64,000 nucleotides of DNA, from NCBI RefSeq assembly GCF_000720765.1, contig NZ_JODC01000008.1:434001-498000 (forward strand), in the 5' to 3' direction. The notes beneath the pieces were generated by a model that did no database searches, was not told the origin of the DNA, and saw only the letters and a program-made list of their open reading frames with translations. Both the position numbers and the translations under genes were made by a program. This DNA comes from Streptomyces sp. NRRL S-646. GTDB taxonomy: Bacteria; Actinomycetota; Actinomycetes; Streptomycetales; Streptomycetaceae. How positions within the stretch are numbered: position 1 is the stretch's first letter; each line of letters starts with the position of its first letter. Positions 43,375 to 51,872 of this stretch are shown here, one piece after another.

Positions 43375-43432
43375 GCTCACCACGTGTGCCACGCGTGGCG
43401 CGAAACATGCCGTCGAAACCCGGCCGCCGCGC

Positions 43433-43801
43433 TCAGCGCCCCGAGTCGACCAGGGCCTGGGAGACCGCCCGGACGCTGCGCGCGATGTGCTGGAGCTGCA
43501 GTACCTCCGCCGCGTACAGCTTGATCGTGTGCTCGATGACCGACTCGGGCAGGCCGAGCGCGGGCAGATCGGCGCGTGCGGTCTGCAGCGCGGTGCGCGC
43601 GACCCGGATCTCGTGCTGCACCTGGATCTGCGCATGGCGGGCCAGGAGCACGGGGTGGCGGAGCAGGGCCGGATAGCTGCCGTAGCGGGCCGGTACCAGC
43701 TCGCGGAGCCACTTGGCCGCCGAGCGCTCCCAGTCGTAGGAGCCGGGCGTCTTGACCTGGCACGGCCAGTCCGGGCTGATGCGCGTGGTCGTCAGTTGCA
43801 T
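43433..43801 (-). CDS. Uncharacterised helical protein (122 aa)
   Basis: 122 residues, mostly helical, with WPCQVKTPGSYDWERSAAKWLRELVPARYGSYPALLRHPVLLARHAQIQVQ as its most conserved-looking part. No membrane helix or signal peptide. ATG 43801 has a GGAAG site at 9 bp; a second ATG two codons upstream would sit too close to it. I cannot name a family. Preceded by a long gene-free stretch (43802-44242). Confidence 0.62.
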   Translation of the reverse strand: MQLTTTRISPDWPCQVKTPGSYDWERSAAKWLRELVPARYGSYPALLRHPVLLARHAQIQVQHEIRVARTALQTARADLPALGLPESVIEHTIKLYAAEVLQLQHIARSVRAVSQALVDSGR

Positions 43802-44242
43802 GATCATCGCTTCCGGGTGTGCGGCGTCGTGTGGGGGTGGTCCGACGTGGGCGGGCGGCCCCGGTCTAGGGGATGACCGGGGCCGCCAAGGGCGCTCGCA
43901 GAGGCGAGGCCCGAGCGAACACCCTGGGCGCCGACGCGGGTAGGAGACGGCGGCTTCGGGTGTCCGTGCAGGAGCCCGGGAGAGCAGACGGTGCCGGCGC
44001 GGCGGATGGTGCAGGCGCATGGGCGGACCGTCGGCTTTCTCCGGGCGATGCGGGTGGGGACAGGGGTGCGGAACGTGTCCCGGAGTGGGCCGGTGCGCGA
44101 TCCGTGAGAAGTATTTATATATGCCGTCCGGTTTGCAAGAAGCATGAAAACATTCATGCGCGGTATGTTGTGAAAGGTCCCTTTGTAATTCCGCTGTAAC
44201 ACCGGATCGGTCGCGGATGCCGGATCGGTCGCGGAGGCAGGA
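43802..44242. other. Gene-free stretch with AT-rich patch and palindrome
   Basis: About 440 bp without a convincing gene; frames open on both strands have poor codon bias. 44105-44200 is unusually AT-rich (GTATTTATATATGCC and AAAACATTCATG). It contains a perfect 7-bp palindrome GCATGAA-AACA-TTCATGC (44142-44159). On the minus strand TTGCAA (44133-44138) and a TATATAAATA stretch could be promoter elements for the gene ending at 43433, giving a leader of about 300 nt. Confidence 0.5.
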
Positions 44243-44255
44243 TCAGTCGCGCAGG
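44202..44255. repeat. Three 18-bp tandem repeats over the RpiR stop codon
   Basis: Copies at 44202-44219, 44220-44237 and a diverged one at 44238-44255 (CCGGATCGGTCGCGGATG and variants). The last one overlaps the 3' end of the RpiR gene, whose stop codon is at 44243-44245, so repeat expansion beyond the stop is the simplest explanation. Confidence 0.75.
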
Positions 44256-45166
44256 AAGAACTGGTGCTGCTCGGAGATCTGCTCGTACTCCTCGAGCCTC
44301 GCCTGGGTGCGCTCGGGATCGGCGTCCGTCATGGCCTGCAGCAGCGCGGCGGCGATCACGCCGGGTGCCGCGTAGGAGTCGAAGACCAGGCGGGAGCCGG
44401 TGCCGGTGGCGAGGACGACGTCCGCCTCGTCGGCCACGAGCCCCAGCGCCAGGTCCGTGACCAGGGCGACCTTCAGCCCGGCGCTGCGCGCGACCCGTAC
44501 GGCCGTGAGGGTCTCCTGGGCGTGCCGGGGCATCGAGAACGCCAGCACCCACGTCCCACCCGCCTCGCGCGACTGCAACAGTGCGTCATAGGCGACGCTG
44601 CCGCCCCGGGTCACCAGCCGCACGTCCGGGTGGATACGGCGCGCGGCGTAGGCGAAGTACTCGGCGAGCGAGACCGAGATGCGCAGCCCGAGGACGGTCA
44701 GGGGAGCGGAGGACGCCAGCTTGCGGCCGAGCTCGATCAGCTGGTCGGGGTCGGCGAAGTCGCGCCGCAGGTTCTCCAGGTTCTCGATCTCGGCGTCGAC
44801 CGCCGCCTGCAGTTCGTTGCTGACGTTCTCCTCGGTCGCGGCCGGGCCGCCGGCCAGGGTGCCGAGGGCGATCGACTGGAGCTTCTCACGCAGCGCGGGG
44901 TAGCCGCTGAAGCCGACCGCCGCGGCGAACCGCGTCACCGAGGGCTGGCTCACGCCGACGCGTTCGGCGAGGTCGGTGATCGAGAGGAACGCCGCTTCGG
45001 TGATGTGCTCGATGAGGTACTGGGCGATGCGCCGCTGGCCGGGGGAGAGGCGGGGCCGGTCGAAGAGTGTCCTGAGCTGGGAGGCCGGGGCGGCCTCGGC
45101 TTCCGGAGCCGTCTTGCCCGAGGTGATCGCGGATGCCTGTGCGCGTGCCTGCTGCGGCGATGACAC
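44243..45166 (-). CDS. RpiR/MurR family transcriptional regulator
   Basis: 307 residues from GTG 45166, which has a perfect AAGGAGG ribosome site 7 bp away. The N-terminal RpiR helix-turn-helix is in FLSITDLAERVGVSQPSVTRFAAAVGFSGYPALREKLQ, followed by a SIS sugar-phosphate-binding domain (LTVLGLRISVSLAEYFAYAARR ... WVLAFSMPRHAQET). RpiR regulators respond to phosphosugars such as GlcNAc-6-P or N-acetylmuramate-6-P. Its targets are not obvious; the BadF kinase and sugar operon 4-6 kb away are candidates by theme only. Confidence 0.92.
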   Translation of the reverse strand: MSSPQQARAQASAITSGKTAPEAEAAPASQLRTLFDRPRLSPGQRRIAQYLIEHITEAAFLSITDLAERVGVSQPSVTRFAAAVGFSGYPALREKLQSIALGTLAGGPAATEENVSNELQAAVDAEIENLENLRRDFADPDQLIELGRKLASSAPLTVLGLRISVSLAEYFAYAARRIHPDVRLVTRGGSVAYDALLQSREAGGTWVLAFSMPRHAQETLTAVRVARSAGLKVALVTDLALGLVADEADVVLATGTGSRLVFDSYAAPGVIAAALLQAMTDADPERTQARLEEYEQISEQHQFFLRD

Positions 45167-45296
45167 CGGTGCGCCTCCTTTGTCTCCCACAGTGCTTCAA
45201 CATAGCCCACACACCGTTGTGACCAGGGCTTGTAGGGGGCATCCGGCGCCGCCGGACGGACCCTCAGATTGCCCGCCGAGACCTCGTGGCCAGCCG

Positions 45297-46991
45297 TCAC
45301 CGGCGATAGATCGTGATCGAATGCCCGACGTCGTCGACCGGACGACTGCTGCGGATCAACGCGGCCAGCCGGCCCCGCGCCTTGGCCACCGCCGAGTCCG
45401 ACACGACCAGCAGCCCGCGCACCTGACGCGCGGGCACCTTGCGCGGATCGGACGCGTCGATGCCGTAGTACGACGGCACTCCGCTGCCCTTGTACACCAG
45501 CCAGATCCGCTGGCCCCGGTACCGCTCGTGCAGCCGGTCGGCGAGCCGGCCCAGGTCCTGCCCCCAGTCCACGTTGGAGTCGTGCAGCCGCAGATGCGTC
45601 TTGGCGGGACCACCGAACGCCTCGTTGGAGTACGGCAGATAGCAGGGATACGTCAGCAGCGAGCTGACCGCGACGAACAGCACCAGCGCTCCCGTCACGA
45701 GCGGCGCCCACCGCCACCGCACGGCGAGCACACAGCCCGCGGCCACCGCCAGGAACATCGGCACGAAGATCGCGTACCGGGTCCCGAAGTCCCGCGACCC
45801 GGTCATGGCCGCGGCCAGCAGCACACCGGCGGGCACCAGCACATACGGCGCCGCGGGCCGCAGCCGCCGCACCGCCACCAGCACCACGGCCCCGGTGGCC
45901 CACAGGGCGAGCATGCCGAGCGGCGTCTTCACCAGCAGCGCGGCCGGCAGGTAGTACCAGCGGGACCCGGTGTACAGATGCCCGAACAGGAAGCCCTGCC
46001 AGGGGTAGTTCTCAAGACCGAACTGGATGCGCATCCCGTCGCGGTAGGACGCCGGCAACGGCAGCAGCCGCACCAGCAGCCCCTTCAGCCCGTGCACCGC
46101 GGGCACGGGCTGCTCCGGCGACCACCGCAGCCTCGGATCGACCACCAGATACGACGCCCATACGACGGCGACGGCGGCCACCGCCACCACGCCGGCACCG
46201 AGGGCTGCGCGCGCCGACGCCCTGCGCCGGTCTCCGGATCCCGTCCGCCACACCGACCAGGCGGCCAGCGCCAGCAGCACCGGAACCGCCGGGAGCACGC
46301 TCATCTTGGTCGCGAGCCCCGCCCCGAGCGCCACTCCGGCCAGCGGGACGTACCGCCGGGGCCGTCGGCGCGCCCGCCACAGCAGCCACACCGAGGTCAG
46401 CACGAACCCGGCCGCGGGCACGTCGAGCGTGGCCAGCGAGCCGTGCGCGATCACGTCGGGGGAGAAGGCGTACAGGGCGAGCGCCGCCAACCCGGCGGCT
46501 GCGCCCGCGAGTTCACGGGCGAAGGCGAACACGACCAGCCCGAACAGGAGCGTCAGCACGATCATCGGGAGGCGGGCCCAGAACATCAGCCGCCATGGAT
46601 CGTTCCCGGACTCGTACAGCAGATGCCGGCCGAACTGCCCCTGATCGCCCTTGTACGAGGTGTCGACGTGGGGGCCTGCGATCGCCACCCCGACGGCGAT
46701 GACCAGCTTGCCGAGCGGCGGGTGCTCGGGGTTGAGACGCACCCGGTGCTCGTGCAGATAGTCGGCGGCCGTGGCGACGTAGATGGGTTCGTCGATCGTC
46801 GGGGTCTGCTGCACGGCGGTGGTGACCATCGCCGCGGCCATCTGTGCCAGCAGTACGACGACGAGGAGCGGCAGCAGCCACCGCCTGCGCGGGCGGGGCG
46901 ACCGCTCGGGGGCCGTCGCCCGCGGTGGCGGGCGTTCCTCGTCCTCGTGTGTGCCCGGCTCGAGGACCGAGTGCTGTTCGTGCGCCATCAT
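45297..46991 (-). CDS. Membrane glycosyltransferase of the PMT/ArnT (GT39/GT83) type
   Basis: 564 residues with a basic N terminus and about 11-12 transmembrane helices. The first external loop contains TPTIDEPIYVATAADYL with the acidic pair expected in GT-C enzymes, followed by HPPLGK. C-terminal region folds outside (RLHDSNVDWGQDLGRLADRL). Such enzymes transfer a sugar from a polyprenyl-phosphate donor to proteins, lipids or polymers at the membrane. The acceptor is unknown. ATG 46991 or 46988 may serve as start; the difference is one residue. Confidence 0.82.
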   Translation of the reverse strand: MMAHEQHSVLEPGTHEDEERPPPRATAPERSPRPRRRWLLPLLVVVLLAQMAAAMVTTAVQQTPTIDEPIYVATAADYLHEHRVRLNPEHPPLGKLVIAVGVAIAGPHVDTSYKGDQGQFGRHLLYESGNDPWRLMFWARLPMIVLTLLFGLVVFAFARELAGAAAGLAALALYAFSPDVIAHGSLATLDVPAAGFVLTSVWLLWRARRRPRRYVPLAGVALGAGLATKMSVLPAVPVLLALAAWSVWRTGSGDRRRASARAALGAGVVAVAAVAVVWASYLVVDPRLRWSPEQPVPAVHGLKGLLVRLLPLPASYRDGMRIQFGLENYPWQGFLFGHLYTGSRWYYLPAALLVKTPLGMLALWATGAVVLVAVRRLRPAAPYVLVPAGVLLAAAMTGSRDFGTRYAIFVPMFLAVAAGCVLAVRWRWAPLVTGALVLFVAVSSLLTYPCYLPYSNEAFGGPAKTHLRLHDSNVDWGQDLGRLADRLHERYRGQRIWLVYKGSGVPSYYGIDASDPRKVPARQVRGLLVVSDSAVAKARGRLAALIRSSRPVDDVGHSITIYRR

Positions 46992-47084
46992 CCGCCCCGC
47001 GGTGACACGGACCGCGAGGAGGCGGGAGCGATCCGGACCCGTCCCATGGGCCCTACTGTCGCATCAGCTCCCGCCTCCCGGGCG

Positions 47085-49013
47085 TTACCGCTTCAGGAGT
47101 CGTACCGACAGACCTTCCGTCGTATAGACGGGTACGGCCCGCAGCCGGTCCGAGTTCAGCTCGACGCGGTCGAACTGGCCGCGCAGTCCCGCAGCGGACA
47201 GGACGCGCACCGTGCGGCCCGCGGCCGGCGGCCTGTCGGTGTCGAGGTGCAGCGTCAGGACGCTCCCCATGCCCAGCACCGCCCGGCGCGTGACCTCCAG
47301 GGCGGGCTCGTGGCCCGAGCGGAGTGTCACTTCCAGCGCGCCGGACTCCTGTGCGTACGCGCCGTGCACCCGCACGGGCCGCTGCAGCCGCAGCGTGCCG
47401 CCGGACACCCGGACCTCGCCGTGGCCCAGCGCGTGGGACGAGGCGGCGACCAGTACGCCGTCCTTCACGAGCGTGCCGCCCGTGTACTTGTTGTGGCCGG
47501 TCAGGGTGAGCGTGCCGCTGCCCCGCTTGGTCAGACTGCCGTCGCCGCAGATGTCGTTGCGCCAGCTGTCGGCCGCACCGAAGCCGCCCGCCGCCGCGTC
47601 GAGCGTGACGGTCACGTCGGAGTCGAAGGCGCCGTAACCGTCCGCCGCGGCGAACAGGTTCAGCCGCCCCCACTGCTCGAAGCCGTCCAGCAGTACATAC
47701 CCGGAGGGCAGCGCGGTCGTGCGCAGCACCTCGCGCCGCTGGCCCGCGTCCAGGTACGGCAGGCGCGTCTCCAGCAGCACCTCCGCGCCCTTCGGCACGG
47801 TCAGCGGCTCGCTGCGGCCGTGGCGGGTCAGCACGTACGTCAGCCGGGGCTTGACCGCGCAGGCGTTGGCGTCCCGGTCCGCGTACGGGTCGGTGCTGTC
47901 CGAGTGCGCGTAGGCGTAGAGGGTGTCGGCCGTGGTGCCGGTCTGCGCCTCGAAGTAGGCGAGGGCCTGTGCGCGGGCCGCGGCCTTGAGGGCGGCGTTC
48001 GCCGGGTCGGCCAGGGTGGCGGCGGCCAGGGCGGTGGCCATGATGCGGCCGCCCATGACGTCGACCGGCGAGTGCATGCCCGCCATGATCCGGGTGTGGC
48101 TGAGCTCAAGAGCCCGTGTCACCAGCTCCTGGAAACGCTCCGGCACGGCGTATGCGTAGGCCAGGCTCGCCAGGTGGAAGGCGTTGGTGTGGCCGCTGGG
48201 GAAGCCGCCGTCGTCGGCCGGGGACGTGCTGCGCTGGCGCAGCAGCTGGGGCGCGACGACCACCTTCGAGTCGTAGACGGGGAAGCCGAGGGCGTCCGTC
48301 TTCCCCGTGTCGACGACCTCGCTGTCCTCGTTCATGCGCCACGGCCGCGGGTACAGGTAGGTGTACTTGGACGGGTTGCCCGAGGCCCAGTTGCCGCGCA
48401 GCGTGTCGACCAGTTCGGCCACCTTGCCGAGCGCGGAGTCGTGCGAGCCGGCGCCGAGCGCGGAGCCGGCCGGGGCGTCCGCGGGCACCGCGTCGTCGAT
48501 CTTGGTGGGCGGTGTGCCGTCCGGCGCGCTGGTGATCGATGTGACGGCCTTGGCGCCCGCCTTGTACAGGTCGGCCAGCGGACCGAGGCCCGCGATCATC
48601 GCGTAGCTCTGGTGCTGGCGGTCGTAGAGGAACGCCTCCTTCGCCTGCGCGTCCGTGCGCGCGCCGGTGATCCGGGCGCAGTAGCTCATGTTGGCGCGCA
48701 GTATCTCCGGACGCAGGGGCGTGCCGGTGTTCCAGGCGCCGCCGGTCTTCCATATCTGCGCGAACCCGCCCAGCACGCGGACGACCGCGTTGGTCTCCGG
48801 CGTGAGGTTCGTCGGGAGGTTGGTCTTGTAGTCGTCGACGAACGCCGCGGGCGTCGTGGCGGCCTTGGCGTCTGCGGCGCCCAGCCACGTCACGAAGGTG
48901 GGCGCGGCCAGCACACCGGCCGTGGTTCCCAGGGAGGTCTTGAGGAACCCCCGCCTGTTGACGGCGAGTCGACCGGCCTTCGAGGAGGAGCGGTGCCCGG
49001 CAGGTGACGGCAT
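47085..49013 (-). CDS. Secreted PAP2 acid phosphatase with autotransporter-type beta repeat
   Basis: 642 residues with a Tat-like signal (NRRGFLKTS, residues 19-27, cleavage near DAKAA). The acid phosphatase motifs are complete: K216-x6-R223-P224, P272-S273-G274-H275, and S305 to R308 with H314 and D318 (SHTRIMAGMHSPVD). This phosphatase half ends near residue 370. Residues about 400-640 form a beta-rich region with one clear repeat of the autotransporter-associated kind, LTKRGSGTLTLTGHNKYTGGT, expected to make a right-handed beta-helix. The combination is unusual for a Gram-positive bacterium. Monocistronic; the 93-bp gap to the glycosyltransferase gene has no clear terminator. Confidence 0.88.
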   Translation of the reverse strand: MPSPAGHRSSSKAGRLAVNRRGFLKTSLGTTAGVLAAPTFVTWLGAADAKAATTPAAFVDDYKTNLPTNLTPETNAVVRVLGGFAQIWKTGGAWNTGTPLRPEILRANMSYCARITGARTDAQAKEAFLYDRQHQSYAMIAGLGPLADLYKAGAKAVTSITSAPDGTPPTKIDDAVPADAPAGSALGAGSHDSALGKVAELVDTLRGNWASGNPSKYTYLYPRPWRMNEDSEVVDTGKTDALGFPVYDSKVVVAPQLLRQRSTSPADDGGFPSGHTNAFHLASLAYAYAVPERFQELVTRALELSHTRIMAGMHSPVDVMGGRIMATALAAATLADPANAALKAAARAQALAYFEAQTGTTADTLYAYAHSDSTDPYADRDANACAVKPRLTYVLTRHGRSEPLTVPKGAEVLLETRLPYLDAGQRREVLRTTALPSGYVLLDGFEQWGRLNLFAAADGYGAFDSDVTVTLDAAAGGFGAADSWRNDICGDGSLTKRGSGTLTLTGHNKYTGGTLVKDGVLVAASSHALGHGEVRVSGGTLRLQRPVRVHGAYAQESGALEVTLRSGHEPALEVTRRAVLGMGSVLTLHLDTDRPPAAGRTVRVLSAAGLRGQFDRVELNSDRLRAVPVYTTEGLSVRLLKR

Positions 49014-49213
49014 GCGTGTGCCTCTCTTCAGTTCTTCGGCCGTGCGGCCGGGGAGGAGATCGTGCGATCAGAGGTGTCCCGCGGGACGCATGAGATGTGC
49101 GATTTCGGTGCGTCCCGTGAAGCTTTGAGCGAAGATCTACGGCCGGGTCCTGTCCCGTCGGCGAGAACCCGGCGGCCGTGACGTGTCGGGTGCGTGAACG
49201 CGGGCCGACCGGT

Positions 49214-50113
49214 TCACAGGATCGAACGGGCCAGTGCCACCGCACCCTCCACCGGCGGTGCGCGCAGCGGCTGCGGACGTGCTCCGGGCACGGACCTCGC
49301 GAGCGCTGTCGCGAACGCGCCGAACAGGGAAGCCTGGGCGAGGACGGTGCTGCCCGCGACCACCACGTCGTCCACCACGACCCCGCGCGCGGCGAGCCGT
49401 TCCACGAGCGCGGCCAGCGCACGGCCGGCCTCGGTGATCACCGCACGGGCGAGCGGCGAACCCGCCTCGGCGGCCGCGAACACGACCGGCGCATGCCGGC
49501 CCCACTCGGCGGAGACGTCCGTGGCGCTCTCCAACGCGGCGCCGAGCGCCGGTACTTCGGAGACGTCGAAGGACGCGAGAAGACCCCGGGCGAGTGCGTC
49601 GGGCTCCTCCCCGCGGTCGTGCGCCGCCCACGCGGCCCGTGCGGCCTCGCGGACGAGACCGGCCGCGCCGCCCTCGTCGCCGAGCACCGCACCCCAGCCG
49701 CCGACCTGGACCGAGGTCCCCTCGGCGAGCCGGCCCACCGCGACGGAACCGGTGCCGGCGACCAGGCCGACGCCCTTGTCCAGTCCCGCGGCCGGCACGA
49801 GCAGCTCGGCGTCGCCCACGACCAGCGCGGGCGCGCCGAAGTGCTCGTGCAGGGCGGTACGTATTTCGGCGCACTGGCGCGGAGTCTCACAGGCGTGCCC
49901 GCCCACGGCGACGGCCGCCGGGCGGGCGCCCTGCGGCAGCGCCTCGGCGACCAGCGCGGCCAGCCAGCCGGCGGCGGCCACGGGGTCGTGCGGCCGCCAG
50001 CCGCTGCTCGTCCGGACATGATCGGCGACAAGCTCCGTACCGGCGTAGGCACGCAGATGTGTCTTGGTGCCACCCACGTCGATACCGACCACGAGGGGCG
50101 TGAAGTCCTGCAC
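49214..50113 (-). CDS. BadF/BadG-type ATPase, likely N-acetylglucosamine kinase
   Basis: 299 residues starting at GTG 50113 with AAAGAGG 4-5 bp upstream. Actin-like ATPase fold: phosphate-1 motif VVGIDVGGTKTH, phosphate-2 GLVAGTGSVAVG and GGWGAVLGDEGGAAGL, adenosine motif VVVAGSTVLAQ. Proteins of this length in the BadF group in bacteria are mostly GlcNAc/glucosamine kinases. It is next to the ROK regulator and sugar importer, so it probably phosphorylates the imported sugar at position 6. The exact substrate is inferred. Confidence 0.85.
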   Translation of the reverse strand: MQDFTPLVVGIDVGGTKTHLRAYAGTELVADHVRTSSGWRPHDPVAAAGWLAALVAEALPQGARPAAVAVGGHACETPRQCAEIRTALHEHFGAPALVVGDAELLVPAAGLDKGVGLVAGTGSVAVGRLAEGTSVQVGGWGAVLGDEGGAAGLVREAARAAWAAHDRGEEPDALARGLLASFDVSEVPALGAALESATDVSAEWGRHAPVVFAAAEAGSPLARAVITEAGRALAALVERLAARGVVVDDVVVAGSTVLAQASLFGAFATALARSVPGARPQPLRAPPVEGAVALARSIL

Positions 50114-50152
50114 GGAACCTCTTTCGTCGTTGCGCTGGGCTGCGCCCCCGAA

Positions 50153-50222
50153 GGGGCGCGAGGCTGAGCCGACATGCGGCTCCGCCGCGCGGGCGCGATC
50201 AACCACGACGATGCCGCAGACG
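50153..50222 (+). repeat. Interspersed REP-like repeat, copy B
   Basis: 70 bp aligning with 12119-12187: GGGGCGCG, GGCTG, ATGCGGCTCCGCCGCG, GGGCGCGA, CCACGACG and GCCGCAG blocks are shared. It contains the hairpin GCGG-CTCCG-CCGC. It sits upstream of the sugar kinase gene, not downstream of convergent genes, so a terminator role alone does not explain its placement. Confidence 0.75.
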
Positions 50223-50362
50223 ACCGACGGCCCGTGCGCCACTCCAAGCGGAGCGCTCAGGCTGCGACGGTGGGCGAACCGTGCTGGTAGGAACGGGAGT
50301 TGGTGAACTAGGGAAGCCCCGGGACAGGCTTCTGGCGGACACGGCAGGCGAGTACCGTGAAG

Positions 50363-50386
50363 TTCGTTAGGAAGTTAACTAACGAA
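50363..50386. promoter_or_regulatory. Candidate ROK operator, 8-bp inverted repeat
   Basis: TTCGTTAG (50363-50370), an 8-base spacer, and CTAACGAA (50379-50386) form a perfect 8+8 palindrome in the divergent kinase/ROK region, 65 bp before the ROK start. It shares the TAACGAA core with the site near the first ROK gene (24486-24500). Binding by the adjacent ROK protein is inferred. Confidence 0.65.
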
Positions 50387-50450
50387 GTACAGTGCGTCAA
50401 GAGGCATCGCGCACTCGACCACTGAGCGGCCCGTGACCCGTGGGAGAACT

Positions 50451-51596
50451 GTGATACACGACGTGGCGGAAGCCCCCCGTCTGACCGAGAGCGCAAGCGC
50501 GGTATTCGCCGTGCTCGCCGAGGCGGGCAGCGCGACCCGGCCGCAGCTCGCAAGCCTGGCGGGCCTTTCCAAGCCCACCGTGTCCTCCGCCGTCGCGGAG
50601 CTGGAGAGCGCCCGGCTGGCGGCCCACTCCGGTACCGCCTCCGGCGGCACGGGCCGTTCCGCCGCCGTCTACGGTCTCGGCCCTGCCGCCGGGGCCGTGC
50701 TCGCCGTCGACCTCGGCCCCGCCCTGACCAGGGTGCGCGGCTGTGCCCTGGACGGCACCCTGCTCGCCCAGGCCACCGGGACCCGGGAGGAGGCCGCCGA
50801 CGTGGTGCGCGAGGCACTCGTCGCGCTGCCCGCCGGTGCCCCGCTGCGCACCGTCGTCGTCGCCGTCGGCGACGTCACCGCACGGGAGAAGGAGGGCGCC
50901 CGCATGCGCCCCGCCACGGCCAAGGCCGGACCCGTCTTCGACGCCATGGCCGTCGCCCTGCCGCCGGGCGTTCCCGTCCACCTCGAGAACAACGTCAACT
51001 GCGCCGCGCTCGCCGAACTGCACGAGGGCGCCGCGCGCGGCCGGCACACCTTCGGCTATCTGCGGATCGGTGTCGGTATCGGCCTCGGCATCGTGGTCGG
51101 CGGGCAGGTGCTGCGCGGAGCCAACGGCGCCGCCGGTGAGCTGGCCCGGCTGCCCTACCCCTGGGACGACGGCCGCGAGCCGCGCCACGAGGCCCTGGAG
51201 GAGTACATCGGCGCCCGCTCGCTGCTGCGGCGGGCCGCAGAGGCCTGGCCGGACGAGGACGGGCCGTGTCCGCGCACCGCCGAGCAGCTCTTCGCCCTGG
51301 CGGGGGAGGGCCGGGCGGCGGCCCGCGCCGTGATAGGCCGCCATGCCACCGACGTCGGCCGTCTCGCCGCCGCCGTGACCGCCGTACTGGACCCGGGGCT
51401 GATCGTCCTGGGGGGCAGTACCGGAGCGGACCCGCAGGTGCTGCCCGGTGTGCGGGCCGAACTCGCCCGGCTGAGCTGGCCCACCGAAGTCGTCAGCAGC
51501 ACGGTCGGCGATCTCGGCACGGTCGTGGGCGCCGCCCGGCTCGCGGTCTCCCGAGGAGTCCAAACCGTGACCGAGGCCGCGGGGGCGAAGGATTGA
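50451..51596 (+). CDS. ROK family transcriptional regulator of second sugar locus
   Basis: 381 residues from GTG 50451 (GGGAGA ribosome site). Winged helix-turn-helix at about 20-55 (ATRPQLASLAGLSKPTVSSAVAELE), then a ROK domain with AVDLGPALTRVRG, HLENNVNCAALAEL and GVGIGLGIVVGG. The cysteine-rich zinc motif of canonical ROK proteins is missing, as in the other ROK protein of this window. It most likely controls the importer operon downstream (51873-58686) and the divergent kinase, and itself. Confidence 0.92.
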   Translation: MIHDVAEAPRLTESASAVFAVLAEAGSATRPQLASLAGLSKPTVSSAVAELESARLAAHSGTASGGTGRSAAVYGLGPAAGAVLAVDLGPALTRVRGCALDGTLLAQATGTREEAADVVREALVALPAGAPLRTVVVAVGDVTAREKEGARMRPATAKAGPVFDAMAVALPPGVPVHLENNVNCAALAELHEGAARGRHTFGYLRIGVGIGLGIVVGGQVLRGANGAAGELARLPYPWDDGREPRHEALEEYIGARSLLRRAAEAWPDEDGPCPRTAEQLFALAGEGRAAARAVIGRHATDVGRLAAAVTAVLDPGLIVLGGSTGADPQVLPGVRAELARLSWPTEVVSSTVGDLGTVVGAARLAVSRGVQTVTEAAGAKD

Positions 51597-51640
51597 CGGC
51601 CTCCGACTCGATCTGCCAATGTCCGGACAAGCGCTTTCTA

Positions 51641-51660
51641 AGTCGGCCGGGATGCCGACT
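51641..51660 (+). terminator. Hairpin after ROK gene
   Basis: AGTCGGC (51641-51647) / GCCGACT (51654-51660), perfect 7-bp stem with a 6-base loop, 45 bp after the ROK stop codon. Just before it an AAGCGCTT palindrome (51629-51636) could be a LacI-type operator, too short to be sure. The rest of the 276-bp gap before the binding-protein gene presumably carries the importer promoter. Confidence 0.5.
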
Positions 51661-51872
51661 CCGGGTGAGCCTCCCGCCCGTACGCGAAGTACGGCAGCCG
51701 CACGAGGGCGTGCTTGTGCGACTACGGCCCTCATGGCCGGGGATCCCACCCGCTCAAGGAGCGACGCGGCCGGGCGAGGCCGTGCCCCCGGAAAGTGACA
51801 TTTCCTGCAAAATGCACCTGTGCCGCCTCGGCTGGCGCCGTGCTCCGTCCAGTACGACGAAAAGGGAAGAAA

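Larger units (their letters stand above)
50114..50450. other. Intergenic region with REP-like repeat and ROK palindrome
   Basis: 337 bp between the divergent kinase and ROK genes. It holds copy B of the interspersed repeat (50153-50222) and the palindrome at 50363-50386 (separate entries). No open reading frame with good codon bias. It should contain the two divergent promoters. Confidence 0.7.

Noticed and set aside
43873..44199. Plus-strand open frame of 108 codons opposite a gene-free stretch
   Set aside because: Arg/Gly/Ala-rich with no ribosome site, codon bias breaks down in the AT-rich patch, and the minus-strand frame over the same DNA looks equally poor.
44976..49007. Very long plus-strand open frame (1343 codons)
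   Set aside because: It spans the antisense of three well-supported minus-strand genes (RpiR, GT39, PAP2) and has only Arg/Gly/Ala/His-rich low-complexity sequence, as expected of a GC-skew shadow.
51629..51636. AAGCGCTT as a LacI/CebR-type operator
   Set aside because: The 8-bp palindrome does not extend into a full 14-bp operator and no LacI-family gene is in the locus; the ROK palindrome is a better candidate for control.
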